From positions 3,726,001-3,790,000 of the forward strand of contig NZ_CP083553.1 of NCBI RefSeq assembly GCF_025144465.1: a stretch of 64,000 nucleotides of DNA, written 5' to 3'. The notes beneath the pieces were generated by a model, which was given only the letters and a program-made list of their open reading frames with translations, had not been told where the DNA came from and made no database searches. Shown here piece after piece: positions 16,701-24,448 of the stretch (position 1 is its first letter; every line of letters begins with the position of its first letter). The stretch is from Leisingera sp. S132 (GTDB lineage Bacteria > Pseudomonadota > Alphaproteobacteria > Rhodobacterales > Rhodobacteraceae). A program made the translations under genes and the position numbers.

Positions 16701-19292
16701 CTTGGCCTTTTCGGCCTCCGCCGCGGGCAGCTGTGCCTTGGCGATCAGCGCGGTGAAATCATTGCCAGTGTCCGCCGCGACCACTTTGTCGCGGATATCG
16801 GTGAAGACCTTGAAGGCCGGATCCCACTTCTTCTTCAGATCGTCGAGTGCGGCGGTATCGGTCAATCCGTCCAGCTCCACCGCAGCTTCTGCCGCGGCCT
16901 TGGCGCTGTCCGCCCGCTTTTCGCCGTCCGCCACGCAAGCATTGGCGGTAGTGAAGTCCAGTTTCAGAGCTGCTGCCGCGGCCTCTGCCATCAGGGCCTT
17001 GGCGTCTTCCAGCATGGCTGCGGCCTGCGGCACGTTCTTCAGGGGGTCGATCTTGCCCTGAACCGCGACGCGTTTTTCCTTGTAGGCCTTGCAGGCATCC
17101 GCCTGGGCGGCTGCGGCGGGCCAATCGCCCTGGGTGCCGTCCAGCAGGGTCAGGGCGGTGGAGTATTTGTGCAGTACCGCCTCGGCCTTAGCGGATGCCA
17201 GGTCGGCCTCCATCTTGAGGATGATCACTTGGATGCCCGAGGCGCCGTCGTGGTCCTTGAACTCCTTCAGCTTGGCCTCGAATGCAGTGAGCTTGGGGCC
17301 GTACTGCTGAACAACCGGGATTTCCTTTTCGATGAAGGGGCGGATTTCCCAGAACTTGCCCAAAAGCTTAATCGACTCTGTGTAATCCTTGCTCGTGGCA
17401 ACGTCTGAACCGGTGTAATAGCCGTTAGCCTCGTCCAGCTTATCCTGCAGCAGTGCCTTTACCGGCGCGCCAAGGCCTGCCCAGCTGTCAACCCAGGTCT
17501 TGGCCTTGGGCCGCCAGTCTTCAAAAAGCTTGCGCTGCTTGCGCACTTTGGCGGTTCTTTCATGAACCTTGGCGATCTCGTCCAGCTTCTGGATGCCATC
17601 CTTGAACTTCTTGGCGGCTTTGTCCTGCTGCGCCGCATCATACAACCGCTCCATTTCGCGTGCTGCGTCATCCACTGCCGGATCGCCGACTGTTACGCCG
17701 CGGGCCGAGTCGGCCAGCGCCTTGCGGTCGGGGTCGATCGCCATGAAATGGGCGAACTCATCGGCCAGGGTTTCGGCCTTGGCAATCTCCGCTTCGGCCG
17801 CGGTCAAGTCGGCGGTGGCCGTTTTCAGATCATGCGCTTTGGCCTTGTCCGCCGCGGCGGTGCGCAGTCCGGTAATGCGGGTGATTTCAGGTGCGATTTC
17901 AGGCGCCGCGGCCTTTGGGTGGCTGGTCAGAGGCACCATGCGCAGATCGAAGATTTCCAGAGCCTTCTGGAACGCGGTCTTGGCCTGAGTGTCGGCGGCA
18001 ACAGCCTTTTCCAGCGCGTCCAGTGTCTTTTCACCGGCGTCCAGCTTGGCGCCGCTGGCATCTTCCGGCTTGGCTTTAGCCTGGGCGGCAAGTGCCGCCA
18101 CCTTGTCTAGCGCGGCTTTCCACTTGTCCGGAGTCTGACTGACGGCTTCCGGCATCATGGTGTTGTAGGTCTTGACCGGCCCGTCTTTCAGTGCCTTGAG
18201 CGCGGCCTCAATCCGGGCGATCTGTTCGTCGACGGTGGCGTCCCCGGTCTCACTGCCAGTGTCGCCGGAGGGCGGTGCGGCCTGTTCCGGCGCTTTGGCC
18301 GGGGCTTCGGGTTTGGCTGCGGTCGCGGTATCACCGCCTGCTGCTGCTTCGGTGCTCGCAGGAGGCGTCTCCCCACCGACTGCCTCGGCGGCGGCCTGGC
18401 GGGCCTTGGAAATCGCCTGCGCCAGCGGGCCGACTGCCTTGAGCGCGCCCTCATAATCCGGCGGGTTGGCGGCCACGCGGGCCTTGATTTGGGTCCAGAC
18501 GATTTCGATCTTCTGCGACTGCGCAGTCTTCAGTGCCAGCACCTCGTCGATCAGCGGCTCCAGCTTGGCCTCTGCCTGCTGCCACTTGCCCTCCAGCAAA
18601 CTTTGCCGCTTGGCGCGGATGGCAGCGTCCTGGGCGGCGGTTTTCATCTCTGCGGAGAGTTTGCCAACATGCTCCAGAGCGGCAGAAAAACCGCTGCCTT
18701 CAGCCCTGGCCTGGATCGCCTTCCACAGCGCCTCTGCCTTGGAGAGGTCGATACCGGCAATATCCCGGAGCTTGGCCATGCTGGCCTCGACCTTGGCGGC
18801 GGTGGATTTCCACTTGGCCCCCGCCGGATCCGGTTCGGCGGAAGGGGCGGCCGGTGCCTCAGCCGGCGCTTCGGTGGCGGTGTCGCCGCTGGCAGCCGGG
18901 GCGGCCTGGGGGACGTCCTCTGCCGTTTCATCCTCATCATCGGCCTCCGACTCGACGACATTGCCAGACGGGTCGAGAATGAGGATCTTGTATTTGAGCC
19001 CGACCACCATGAACATCTTCTTGGCTTTGCGGGCCATGCCGGGAACGATCTTGCCCTCGACCGACATCGACAGTTCCTTGCCGTCCAGCCTCAGGGTGCC
19101 GAAGGTGAACTGCGGGGTTTCGCCATCGGATTTCGCCTGCTTGCCCAGCACCTTGGCAGCCTTGGTCTTGTGGGTGAGGAACACCGAATTCTCGATCTTT
19201 TTGCCGAAGCACAAACCGAAATAAAGCGCGCGCTTTCGGGCGATTGCCATCTGTTGCTTGATTTCCTTTGCGGCGGATCCGTCAAGAGGCAT
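13755..19292 (-). CDS. Giant 1845-aa helical-repeat protein with C-terminal HEXXH metallopeptidase-like domain
   Basis: No signal peptide. Residues 1-112 form a compact, beta-rich unknown domain (YFGLCFGKK, MFMVVGLKYKILILD). At 113-158 is an acidic then Pro/Ala linker; 160-303 is helical; 304-352 is a second Pro/Ala/Gly linker. About 353-1480 is a long Ala/Lys/Asp-rich helical array. Units recur with a [D/K/H]-[Y/F]-x2-A-x3-L core, such as HKYSTALTLL, YDYKGAEAKL, HTYSAALRMF and NDYTQAIKLL. From about 1490 a globular domain carries HEVGH at 1675-1679, a classic zinc-peptidase motif. A later EWFSELYAAY could supply the third ligand (E1822). The plan resembles an effector or toxin (head, rod, enzyme), but no secretion genes adjoin it. 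I do not recognise a named family. Confidence 0.85.
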   Translation of the reverse strand: MPLDGSAAKEIKQQMAIARKRALYFGLCFGKKIENSVFLTHKTKAAKVLGKQAKSDGETPQFTFGTLRLDGKELSMSVEGKIVPGMARKAKKMFMVVGLKYKILILDPSGNVVESEADDEDETAEDVPQAAPAASGDTATEAPAEAPAAPSAEPDPAGAKWKSTAAKVEASMAKLRDIAGIDLSKAEALWKAIQARAEGSGFSAALEHVGKLSAEMKTAAQDAAIRAKRQSLLEGKWQQAEAKLEPLIDEVLALKTAQSQKIEIVWTQIKARVAANPPDYEGALKAVGPLAQAISKARQAAAEAVGGETPPASTEAAAGGDTATAAKPEAPAKAPEQAAPPSGDTGSETGDATVDEQIARIEAALKALKDGPVKTYNTMMPEAVSQTPDKWKAALDKVAALAAQAKAKPEDASGAKLDAGEKTLDALEKAVAADTQAKTAFQKALEIFDLRMVPLTSHPKAAAPEIAPEITRITGLRTAAADKAKAHDLKTATADLTAAEAEIAKAETLADEFAHFMAIDPDRKALADSARGVTVGDPAVDDAAREMERLYDAAQQDKAAKKFKDGIQKLDEIAKVHERTAKVRKQRKLFEDWRPKAKTWVDSWAGLGAPVKALLQDKLDEANGYYTGSDVATSKDYTESIKLLGKFWEIRPFIEKEIPVVQQYGPKLTAFEAKLKEFKDHDGASGIQVIILKMEADLASAKAEAVLHKYSTALTLLDGTQGDWPAAAAQADACKAYKEKRVAVQGKIDPLKNVPQAAAMLEDAKALMAEAAAAALKLDFTTANACVADGEKRADSAKAAAEAAVELDGLTDTAALDDLKKKWDPAFKVFTDIRDKVVAADTGNDFTALIAKAQLPAAEAEKAKTAKKYDDARAYLDSAISNLKMAMVLVHQHRAFGELKTSLDAQAAALAPLNDVNCLQPHLDDITRLTGEAGNLIKPEAYDYKGAEAKLAAARKIADQARADGEIFKAIKADRTKATAIIAKITTEGGDVETQLTHRKTEVQDLLDECTAKQTSRDFKGAAEKAKAAAGWEKATDEDLKTLKTVLGWETPFFKTPRATLIGPGKEAGVHQIARADADFAKYEAMKAAHTYSAALRMFEKAYQKIEACKLLLAAAAPYNQTVTDTQAAVDALAPESNDATKDRIKTLTDRLTAAKLDTARTDLTDNDYTQAIKLLKQIAEDAKALLKSVKGSSDYESARAAAEGKLAEAKGHKHADAIQAQLTRLTAKYDNLTKLAPSDYATAKTMAEEVNKSAEEAISSANTHGILEAVNSAIGGDEDSAPWWPQVQAAKLSIKAVGSRENADVAKTHLDTANTEIENCQKDGLDAKTAKGHLKAALEACNTANEVISQYAFIAQEITRARSALPPLTSHAEAAYVKDETDAIEKLLDGAGTAAKGGQNYGKVSADIEAAISRTKAALEMAEQHQKYKELRAKPEVEPRLSVLEKHEHRYAIKPSIDAMRKKLGDAAAAVAGKKPGDGVNLLEEARAIGTSAFVMAEMRANTPPKEDDIKEILSRPNGTAELDAMIDNLEPEAQRAVVKVAFKARFGCDIKNFSNENLAPASEIADNNLKGPNIVAFYKAMQDLPLDHTLNNDSLQNFAVNEAAKGGSMYQGDKKRIVMHEGDAGASPNYAFGSDDAVGSLDDAATPEERAELEKCKPANEEPVTFFNWNTLHEVGHAVDDKHGFMNSNGKKKEYGGWTEHGMDISGIADKIAKKFSYDTAYVTEYMAHNKSAHVPSKPEDETCSDEDWESRRIQMQAFVDMASEPAQPWSSMATAKKLAIGGVVYQESYPNAWNSYLLSERAKGITGYQFRAPGEWFSELYAAYHSGKLKPNHPAVGWLSKL

Positions 19293-19451
19293 GGGGTAGC
19301 TCCCGAAACTGAAAAACCTTTTAAAAATAGCAAGTTATCGCCATTCTACTTGCAGCGTTGCATGGACGCCGGATTCCGACAAGATTTTTCTCTTGTCAAG
19401 TGATGCAGGCTCAGCAGACTCCCATAGCATGAACATCAAGGTGAAACGGCT

Positions 19452-19952
19452 ATGAGCTTCCGGCCGTTGCAGGAACAGAAGTCTAAGAAACCGCGCCGGA
19501 TCCGACTGGCGTTTCTTGGGATTTTTGCTGGTGCCTGCTGCGGGTTGGCTGCATTGTCATTTGCCTCTGACAGAAGAACCGGACATGGCGAAGGAATTCC
19601 AATGCCAGCAACCACCGCAACAGATCTGAATGGCCCTTGGATTGTGCTGAAGGTCAAGGGCGTCGACCTGGAACCGTTCGATGATCTGCGGTTCGATTTT
19701 GACGCAGGCACGCTATATGGTTCCAGCCCCTGCCGCAGTTTCACAACAACTTTCGGAGCTGACTTGAAAAACCTGATGTTTTCGCCCGTCCAGACGGGCG
19801 GCGGGCTATGCGACGAAGAGACCATGATCATTGAACGCGACTTCATGCAGCAGATCAGTCTGGTTAACCGCATGGAAGTTGATAATGAAGGTCAACTGGT
19901 GATGTATAACTTTGACCAGCCACTGCTGTGGGCCAAGCGGCTGGCAGGCTGA
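19452..19952 (+). CDS. META-domain protein
   Basis: A 166-aa protein with an N-terminal membrane anchor or signal (about 18-40) after a basic stretch. It continues into one META domain like that of HslJ, beginning at LNGPWIVLKVKG and including TGGGLCDEETM. META domains occur in outer-membrane or periplasmic proteins linked to stress or motility; the molecular role is unsettled. It is divergent from the giant gene with about 160 bp between them, and is not obviously part of that unit. Confidence 0.75.
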   Translation: MSFRPLQEQKSKKPRRIRLAFLGIFAGACCGLAALSFASDRRTGHGEGIPMPATTATDLNGPWIVLKVKGVDLEPFDDLRFDFDAGTLYGSSPCRSFTTTFGADLKNLMFSPVQTGGGLCDEETMIIERDFMQQISLVNRMEVDNEGQLVMYNFDQPLLWAKRLAG

Positions 19953-20184
19953 CAGGCCGCTACGGCGGCTTCGGCTCCACTTTCCTTTGCTCAGTTCTGG
20001 CGGTGTTTTTAGCTGTCCTTGATCCGCAGTACAGGACGGAGCCGGTGAATGCTTGTCGTTGCCGTCTTTGAGAAAAATACTTGGAGGCCGTTGGGGAAGG
20101 ACTAGGGACCGCAATGGCACAAGCCGGGCTGACCTTGTTGAATCGGAAAAACGTCCGGCACTGCCAGTGCTTCGATCTGCTCAG

Positions 20185-20958
20185 TCAGGACAATCGAGCC
20201 AGTTCCGATGCTGCTCTTTGCAATTCTGGCAGGAATTCCATAAGTTCCTGCAGGCTTCGCCGTTGGGCCGGAGCATGGACTGACAGTGTTGCAATCAGCC
20301 GTTTGCGAACGTCTTGAACAGGGACCGCAACGGCGACCATTCCCGCAATGAATTCCTCATCATCGGTGGAGTAACCGAGGCTGGAAATGGCCGCCAGTTC
20401 CGCACTGAGCTTATCAGGGTCGGTGCAGGTTTTTGGGGTAACCGCCTCCAGTTTCCGAGCCCGCAGTACCGCGTCAAGCGTGTTTGCCTTCAGTGTCGAC
20501 AGGTACATCTTGCCGCTGGCGGTGCAGTGGAAAGGAACCTGAGTGCCAACTGGCAGCTGAATACGCAGCGGCCACTTGGTTTCCACCCGGTCCAAATAGA
20601 TCATCCCCTCGCGATCCGGCGTGGCGAGATTGCAGGTCTCGCCCAGCTCCTCGGCCACGCTCTTGAGGATGCTCAGGCGGGCGGTGCGCAGGTGCTCCGA
20701 CGACATGGTGTTCAGCGCCAGCTTGCGCAGCCGCGGGCCGGGCCCATAAGCCCTTCCGTCAAGGTCTCGCTGCAGGAAGCCCTCGGCCTCAGCTGTTTGC
20801 ATAAGCCGGTGCACGGTGGGTTTAGGCAAGCCCATGGCATCAATCATCTCTGCTGGTTTAACTGCTACGCCGCGGCGGACAACCTCCTCCAGCAGCACCA
20901 GAAGGCGCAGGTTGGTGGGGATTTGCCCCTCTTTCTTTTCCGGCGCATCCGCTGCCAT
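20185..20958 (-). CDS. IclR-family transcriptional regulator
   Basis: A 257-aa regulator with an N-terminal winged helix (PAEMIDAMGLPKPTVHRLMQ) and the C-terminal IclR effector domain (FHCTASGKMYLS, SLGYSTDDEEFIAGMVAVAVPV). It lies 13 bp after the TRAP dctM gene and so is the last gene of operon dctP-dctQ-dctM-iclR. This suggests that it controls this uptake module and the divergent GMC oxidoreductase, a usual arrangement for IclR regulators of organic-acid or aromatic catabolism. Confidence 0.93.
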   Translation of the reverse strand: MAADAPEKKEGQIPTNLRLLVLLEEVVRRGVAVKPAEMIDAMGLPKPTVHRLMQTAEAEGFLQRDLDGRAYGPGPRLRKLALNTMSSEHLRTARLSILKSVAEELGETCNLATPDREGMIYLDRVETKWPLRIQLPVGTQVPFHCTASGKMYLSTLKANTLDAVLRARKLEAVTPKTCTDPDKLSAELAAISSLGYSTDDEEFIAGMVAVAVPVQDVRKRLIATLSVHAPAQRRSLQELMEFLPELQRAASELARLS

Positions 20959-20971
20959 CGCCGCCTCATCG

Positions 20972-22333
20972 CTATTTGTTGGGCAGCAGCACCAGCGCGA
21001 AATCAGGAACCAGCGAGACCAGTAACCAGACCCCGATCAGGGCTGCAAGGTAAGGAACCGTATAGCGGAGCAGGCGGAAATACGGAACACCGGTCACACC
21101 GGATGCGACGTAGAGGTTCAATCCATAAGGCGGAGTGATGAAGCCGATAGAAGCGCCGACCAGGAAGATCACCGAAAAGTGGATCGGATCAACCCCGACG
21201 GAGGCCGCGATGGGGGCCAGGATCGGCGCCAAGATGATGGTCACCGGCAGGCTTTCCAGCACCATGCCAGAGAAGAACACGATGACCATCGAGGTGAACA
21301 GCACTGCATGGTAGCCGCCCATAGAGGTAACAAACCCGCCGATTGCCTGCTGCGCCCCGAGTAGCGAGAGAATCTGCTGCATCACCACCGAAATTGCGAT
21401 CAGCGGCGCCAGGATGCCGGTGATCTGCGCTGAGCGCACCACGATGCCGGGGATTTGCGGAATGGTGAAGCCTTCAACCACAAGCATCTCGGCAAAGGAT
21501 TTCTCCTCCCAGGTCTTATCGCTGCGGGCGCCTGTGATCTTGGTCACGACCCAGGACAGGACACCAGCAATGACGCAGAAGCCGACGGTGACGCCTGCGG
21601 CTTCGGTCGGGGAGAACTTGCCGGTGTAAATGCCCCACAGAACCAGTCCGATGGCAAAGAAGCCAAGCCAGGCGCCGAAGGCGGTTTTCAGGACCCGGTT
21701 CAACTGCAAGGGGATCAGAAAGCCCCAGCCGTTCTTCCGGCAGATGATCCAGCAGGCGAGCTGCATGCCGATAACCATCATCGCGCCGGGCAGGATGCCG
21801 GCCACGAACAGGTCGGAGATCGGCAGGTTCATCAGGAAACCGTAGACGATAAAGATGATCGACGGCGGAATGATGATGCCGACGGTGCCGCCCGCGGCGG
21901 CTGTGGCAGCCGAGAAGCGCTCGTCATAGCCGCCCTTGACCATCTCCGGGTGCAGCATTGAGCCGATGGTGGCGGTGGTTGCCGAGTTAGAGCCGGAAAT
22001 GGCGGCAAACAACCCGCAGGCGCCGAGCGAGGCCATCGCCAGTCCGCCGCGCATCCAGCCGAGGCAGGCATAAGCAAAATCCGAAAGGCGCCGGGCAATA
22101 CCGGACTGGTTGATCAGGTCGCCGGTCAGGATAAAAAGCGGCATCGCCAAAAGCGCAAATCCCTTGTTGAACACGTTCAAGAGCTCCGCACCCATGTTGT
22201 CGAGTGTCAGTCCCAGCACGAAGGAGCAGCCAATCACCCAATAGCCGATAACCAGCAGCACCGGCACCCCCAGCATGAACAGGAAGGTGACCCCAATCGA
22301 GATCAGCGTGACCCAGGTTCCCGTATCCATCAC
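20972..22333 (-). CDS. dctM: TRAP transporter large permease (DctM), system 2
   Basis: A 453-aa polytopic protein with the family hallmarks SGSNSATTATIGSMLHPEM, GTVGIIIPPSIIFIVYGF and GFITPPYGLNLYVASG. It is closer to standard DctM length than system 1 and lacks that insert. It overlaps dctQ by 4 bp (ATGA). Together with DctQ and DctP it forms a sodium-driven uptake system; the linked GMC oxidoreductase suggests an alcohol- or hydroxyl-bearing compound or its acid, which is inference. Confidence 0.93.
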   Translation of the reverse strand: MMDTGTWVTLISIGVTFLFMLGVPVLLVIGYWVIGCSFVLGLTLDNMGAELLNVFNKGFALLAMPLFILTGDLINQSGIARRLSDFAYACLGWMRGGLAMASLGACGLFAAISGSNSATTATIGSMLHPEMVKGGYDERFSAATAAAGGTVGIIIPPSIIFIVYGFLMNLPISDLFVAGILPGAMMVIGMQLACWIICRKNGWGFLIPLQLNRVLKTAFGAWLGFFAIGLVLWGIYTGKFSPTEAAGVTVGFCVIAGVLSWVVTKITGARSDKTWEEKSFAEMLVVEGFTIPQIPGIVVRSAQITGILAPLIAISVVMQQILSLLGAQQAIGGFVTSMGGYHAVLFTSMVIVFFSGMVLESLPVTIILAPILAPIAASVGVDPIHFSVIFLVGASIGFITPPYGLNLYVASGVTGVPYFRLLRYTVPYLAALIGVWLLVSLVPDFALVLLPNK

Positions 22334-22998
22334 ACGTCTCCTCCGATCACGGCCTGTTTGATCAGCGGTGCGCCGCTGCGGTAGTTGCGGATGTCGTCAG
22401 CCAAGTTTTCAAACACCCGCGCGATCATCAGGACAAAGGACATCGGCGCGGTGATCAGGAACCACCATTGCAGCACGCTGTCGGTGCCCAGAACAATCTG
22501 GAAGTTGGAGGCCGACAGCGCGGTCAGCCGGGTGGTAGTGACAAAGACAATCACCGCAAAGCCGAACCAAAGGACCGCATCCAGGGCAAGGCATCCCATC
22601 TGCGCCCAGCGGGGCATGACAGTTCTGAACTCGGAAAAGCTCAGATGGGTCCGCAGCCGCACGTTAAAGGCCGCCCCGAACCAAGCCATGATCATGAACA
22701 AGAGCGGCGGAATGGTGGTGGACCAGGGCTGCTGGTTCTTGAACACGAAGCGGTCAATCACCCCCCAGAAGATGATAAAAGCAATCGCCAGGTAGCTCCA
22801 CACCATGATCGTGCGCTCCAGGTGCCGGTCCAAGAGCGGAATCAGCCGGTAAACCAGCATCACTACAAGGCCGCCCAGAGCGGCGGCGGCGGTGCCCAGC
22901 ACCCAGGCGGCATTGCTTTCCAGCGCATTGCGTATTTCCCAGCTGTCCTCTGATGCAAACGCGCTGAAAATGGCGGCGATATCCGGCCAAAGCTGCAT
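22330..22998 (-). CDS. dctQ: TRAP transporter small permease (DctQ), system 2
   Basis: A 222-aa membrane protein with four hydrophobic segments (roughly 33-55, 65-87, 110-150 and 165-190) and the family-like WFGAAFNVRLRTHLSFSEF. The ATG at 22998 follows GGGGAGG at good spacing. It is longer at the N-terminus than system 1 DctQ. It is translationally coupled to dctM and separated from dctP by 104 bp with two stem-loops. Confidence 0.88.
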   Translation of the reverse strand: MQLWPDIAAIFSAFASEDSWEIRNALESNAAWVLGTAAAALGGLVVMLVYRLIPLLDRHLERTIMVWSYLAIAFIIFWGVIDRFVFKNQQPWSTTIPPLLFMIMAWFGAAFNVRLRTHLSFSEFRTVMPRWAQMGCLALDAVLWFGFAVIVFVTTTRLTALSASNFQIVLGTDSVLQWWFLITAPMSFVLMIARVFENLADDIRNYRSGAPLIKQAVIGGDV

Positions 22999-23016
22999 TT
23001 GTTCCTCCCCTCAGTT

Positions 23017-23078
23017 CCCGGCAGCCAAGACAGGCCTGCCGGGGCCAACAAGGCCGGCGCGTGCCTCTGGCGCCGGCC
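23017..23078 (-). promoter_or_regulatory. Two stem-loops between dctP and dctQ (system 2)
   Basis: Stem 1 has 9 bp (ggccggcgc/gcgccggcc, 23052-23078, 9-nt loop). Stem 2 has 8 bp (cccggcag/ctgccggg, 23017-23043). Both lie in the gap between the binding-protein and permease genes, the same place as the hairpin in TRAP operon 1. They are probably for message stability or partial termination that favours dctP expression. Confidence 0.6.
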
Positions 23079-23102
23079 CTCTGCTCGCATTTTCGCCCGC
23101 TG

Positions 23103-24335
23103 TTAGCCTTTCCACCAGCGGCGCGGCTCCACGTTTTCGGGCTTCATGTCCTTTTCGACTTCGCGCGCGATGGTGTAGATTTCCTTATAGGTATCGATGC
23201 CGCCGGCCCATTTGTTCAGGCGGTCGCGCCACTGTTCCCACAGCTGCGGCTGGAACTCGGGTGAGCACATTTCCTCAGCCATGCGGATTTCGCTGTCCGG
23301 CAAGAAGGCCGGACGGACGCCGTGTTCCGCAAATACCGTGCCCGGAAGCTGCGGATCGGAGAAGCCGACGGTCTTGACCAGCGCGGCCTCGTTTGCGGCC
23401 TGAACATGGGCCTGTGCCCAATAGGCGCTCTCCATAACTGCGTCCTGCAGATAGCCTTCGAGGCCGTCAAAAACCTTTGCCGACATCGAGGTGTGCTCGG
23501 TGCCGCAAAAGAACTTGAGGTCGACCGACTGCGAGACCACCGGCGCCATGTTGGCATAGGCCACTGCGGAGGCCCAGGTTTCGGCGCCGTCGATCAGGCC
23601 CTGCTTCAGCCCGTCGAGGGTCTCTTCCCAGGCCACCGGCACCGGGTTCAGGTTCAGCGCGTTCATTGCGATCCGTCCCAACTGGGTGCCGGTGACGCGG
23701 TTTTTGGTTCCGAACAGCTGCTCCAGTTTGGTGATGGTCGGCTGGTCCTTGTACTTCAGGCCCAGCTGTATGCCGCGCAGCTCGCAGTGGCTGAACAGGA
23801 ATTTCAACCCGTGGCGCTTTTCCAGAGGATCACGCAGGATTTCCTGGCTTTTGGGGTGATAGAGGAAGTGGTATTGGGACGCACGGCCGGGGAACATGAA
23901 GGCATAGTCCAGCACGTTCAAATAGGGCGCGCCGCCAGCCGAGTTCTGGGTTGAGGCTGCGTAGATGTCGACAATCCCCTGCTGGGTTTTCTCGACGCAG
24001 CTCAACTGGCCGCAAATCTGATTGTCGCCAATAAACTCGATCCGGATCTCCCCATCCGTACGTGCTTCCAAATCACGGGCGAATTCCAGTGCCCCTGCCC
24101 GCTCGATCAGCAGATTGCGCGCGTTGAAGCCCGAGGCGCCGAACTTCAGCGTGTGCTTGGCGGGCTTGGTATAGCGCTTCTCATAGGTTGATTCCGCAGC
24201 CGAGGCGAGGTTCGCCAGGCTCATCGCGCCGCCAAAGCCGCCTGCCGCCAGTAGGGTCGAGCTCATCCCGTAAGTCCCTGCCACCCGTAACAAATCCCGC
24301 CGTGAAATGCGGCCCAGTTTGTTAGTCAGCCCCAT
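23103..24335 (-). CDS. dctP: TRAP transporter substrate-binding protein (DctP), system 2
   Basis: A 410-aa solute receptor. ATG 24335 is preferred because AGGGAGGAG lies just upstream; the longer frame adds seven unsupported residues. The N-terminus carries a Tat export motif, ISRRDLLRVAG, followed by a hydrophobic, alanine-rich segment, so export is expected to be twin-arginine dependent. The body has DctP-family features (GNQICGQLSCVEKTQQGIVD-like middle region, WEETLDGLKQGLIDGAETW). It is longer than typical (~330 aa) and divergent from system 1, implying a different ligand. Confidence 0.9.
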   Translation of the reverse strand: MGLTNKLGRISRRDLLRVAGTYGMSSTLLAAGGFGGAMSLANLASAAESTYEKRYTKPAKHTLKFGASGFNARNLLIERAGALEFARDLEARTDGEIRIEFIGDNQICGQLSCVEKTQQGIVDIYAASTQNSAGGAPYLNVLDYAFMFPGRASQYHFLYHPKSQEILRDPLEKRHGLKFLFSHCELRGIQLGLKYKDQPTITKLEQLFGTKNRVTGTQLGRIAMNALNLNPVPVAWEETLDGLKQGLIDGAETWASAVAYANMAPVVSQSVDLKFFCGTEHTSMSAKVFDGLEGYLQDAVMESAYWAQAHVQAANEAALVKTVGFSDPQLPGTVFAEHGVRPAFLPDSEIRMAEEMCSPEFQPQLWEQWRDRLNKWAGGIDTYKEIYTIAREVEKDMKPENVEPRRWWKG

Positions 24336-24359
24336 AACTCTCCTCCCTAAGATCAATTA

Positions 24360-24378
24360 TTGAGACGTTTCGTATCAA
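24360..24378. promoter_or_regulatory. Pseudo-palindrome in the dctP/GMC divergent promoter, candidate IclR operator
   Basis: TTGAGACGTTTCGTATCAA has 8-bp arms matching at 7 of 8 positions around TTT. It lies in the 104 bp between the divergent dctP and GMC oxidoreductase genes. The IclR regulator at the end of the dctP operon is the natural candidate to bind it. Confidence 0.55.
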
Positions 24379-24432
24379 AAAATGCTAGACCAATTTCCAC
24401 ATCCTGTATAGAAGTTTTTTCATCGAGAGTTC

Positions 24433-24448
24433 GGGAGGTATGGATTTG
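24433..24448 (+). promoter_or_regulatory. Ribosome binding site of the GMC oxidoreductase, start ambiguous
   Basis: GGGAGG at 24433-24438 is only one base from ATG 24440, too close for normal initiation, but seven bases from the in-frame TTG at 24446. The TTG may therefore be the working start. The protein differs by only two residues. Confidence 0.5.

Noticed and set aside
15648-17408. 586-codon frame opposite the giant repeat gene
   Set aside because: Glycine/leucine-rich shadow of the Ala/Lys-rich array; no motif or ribosome binding site.
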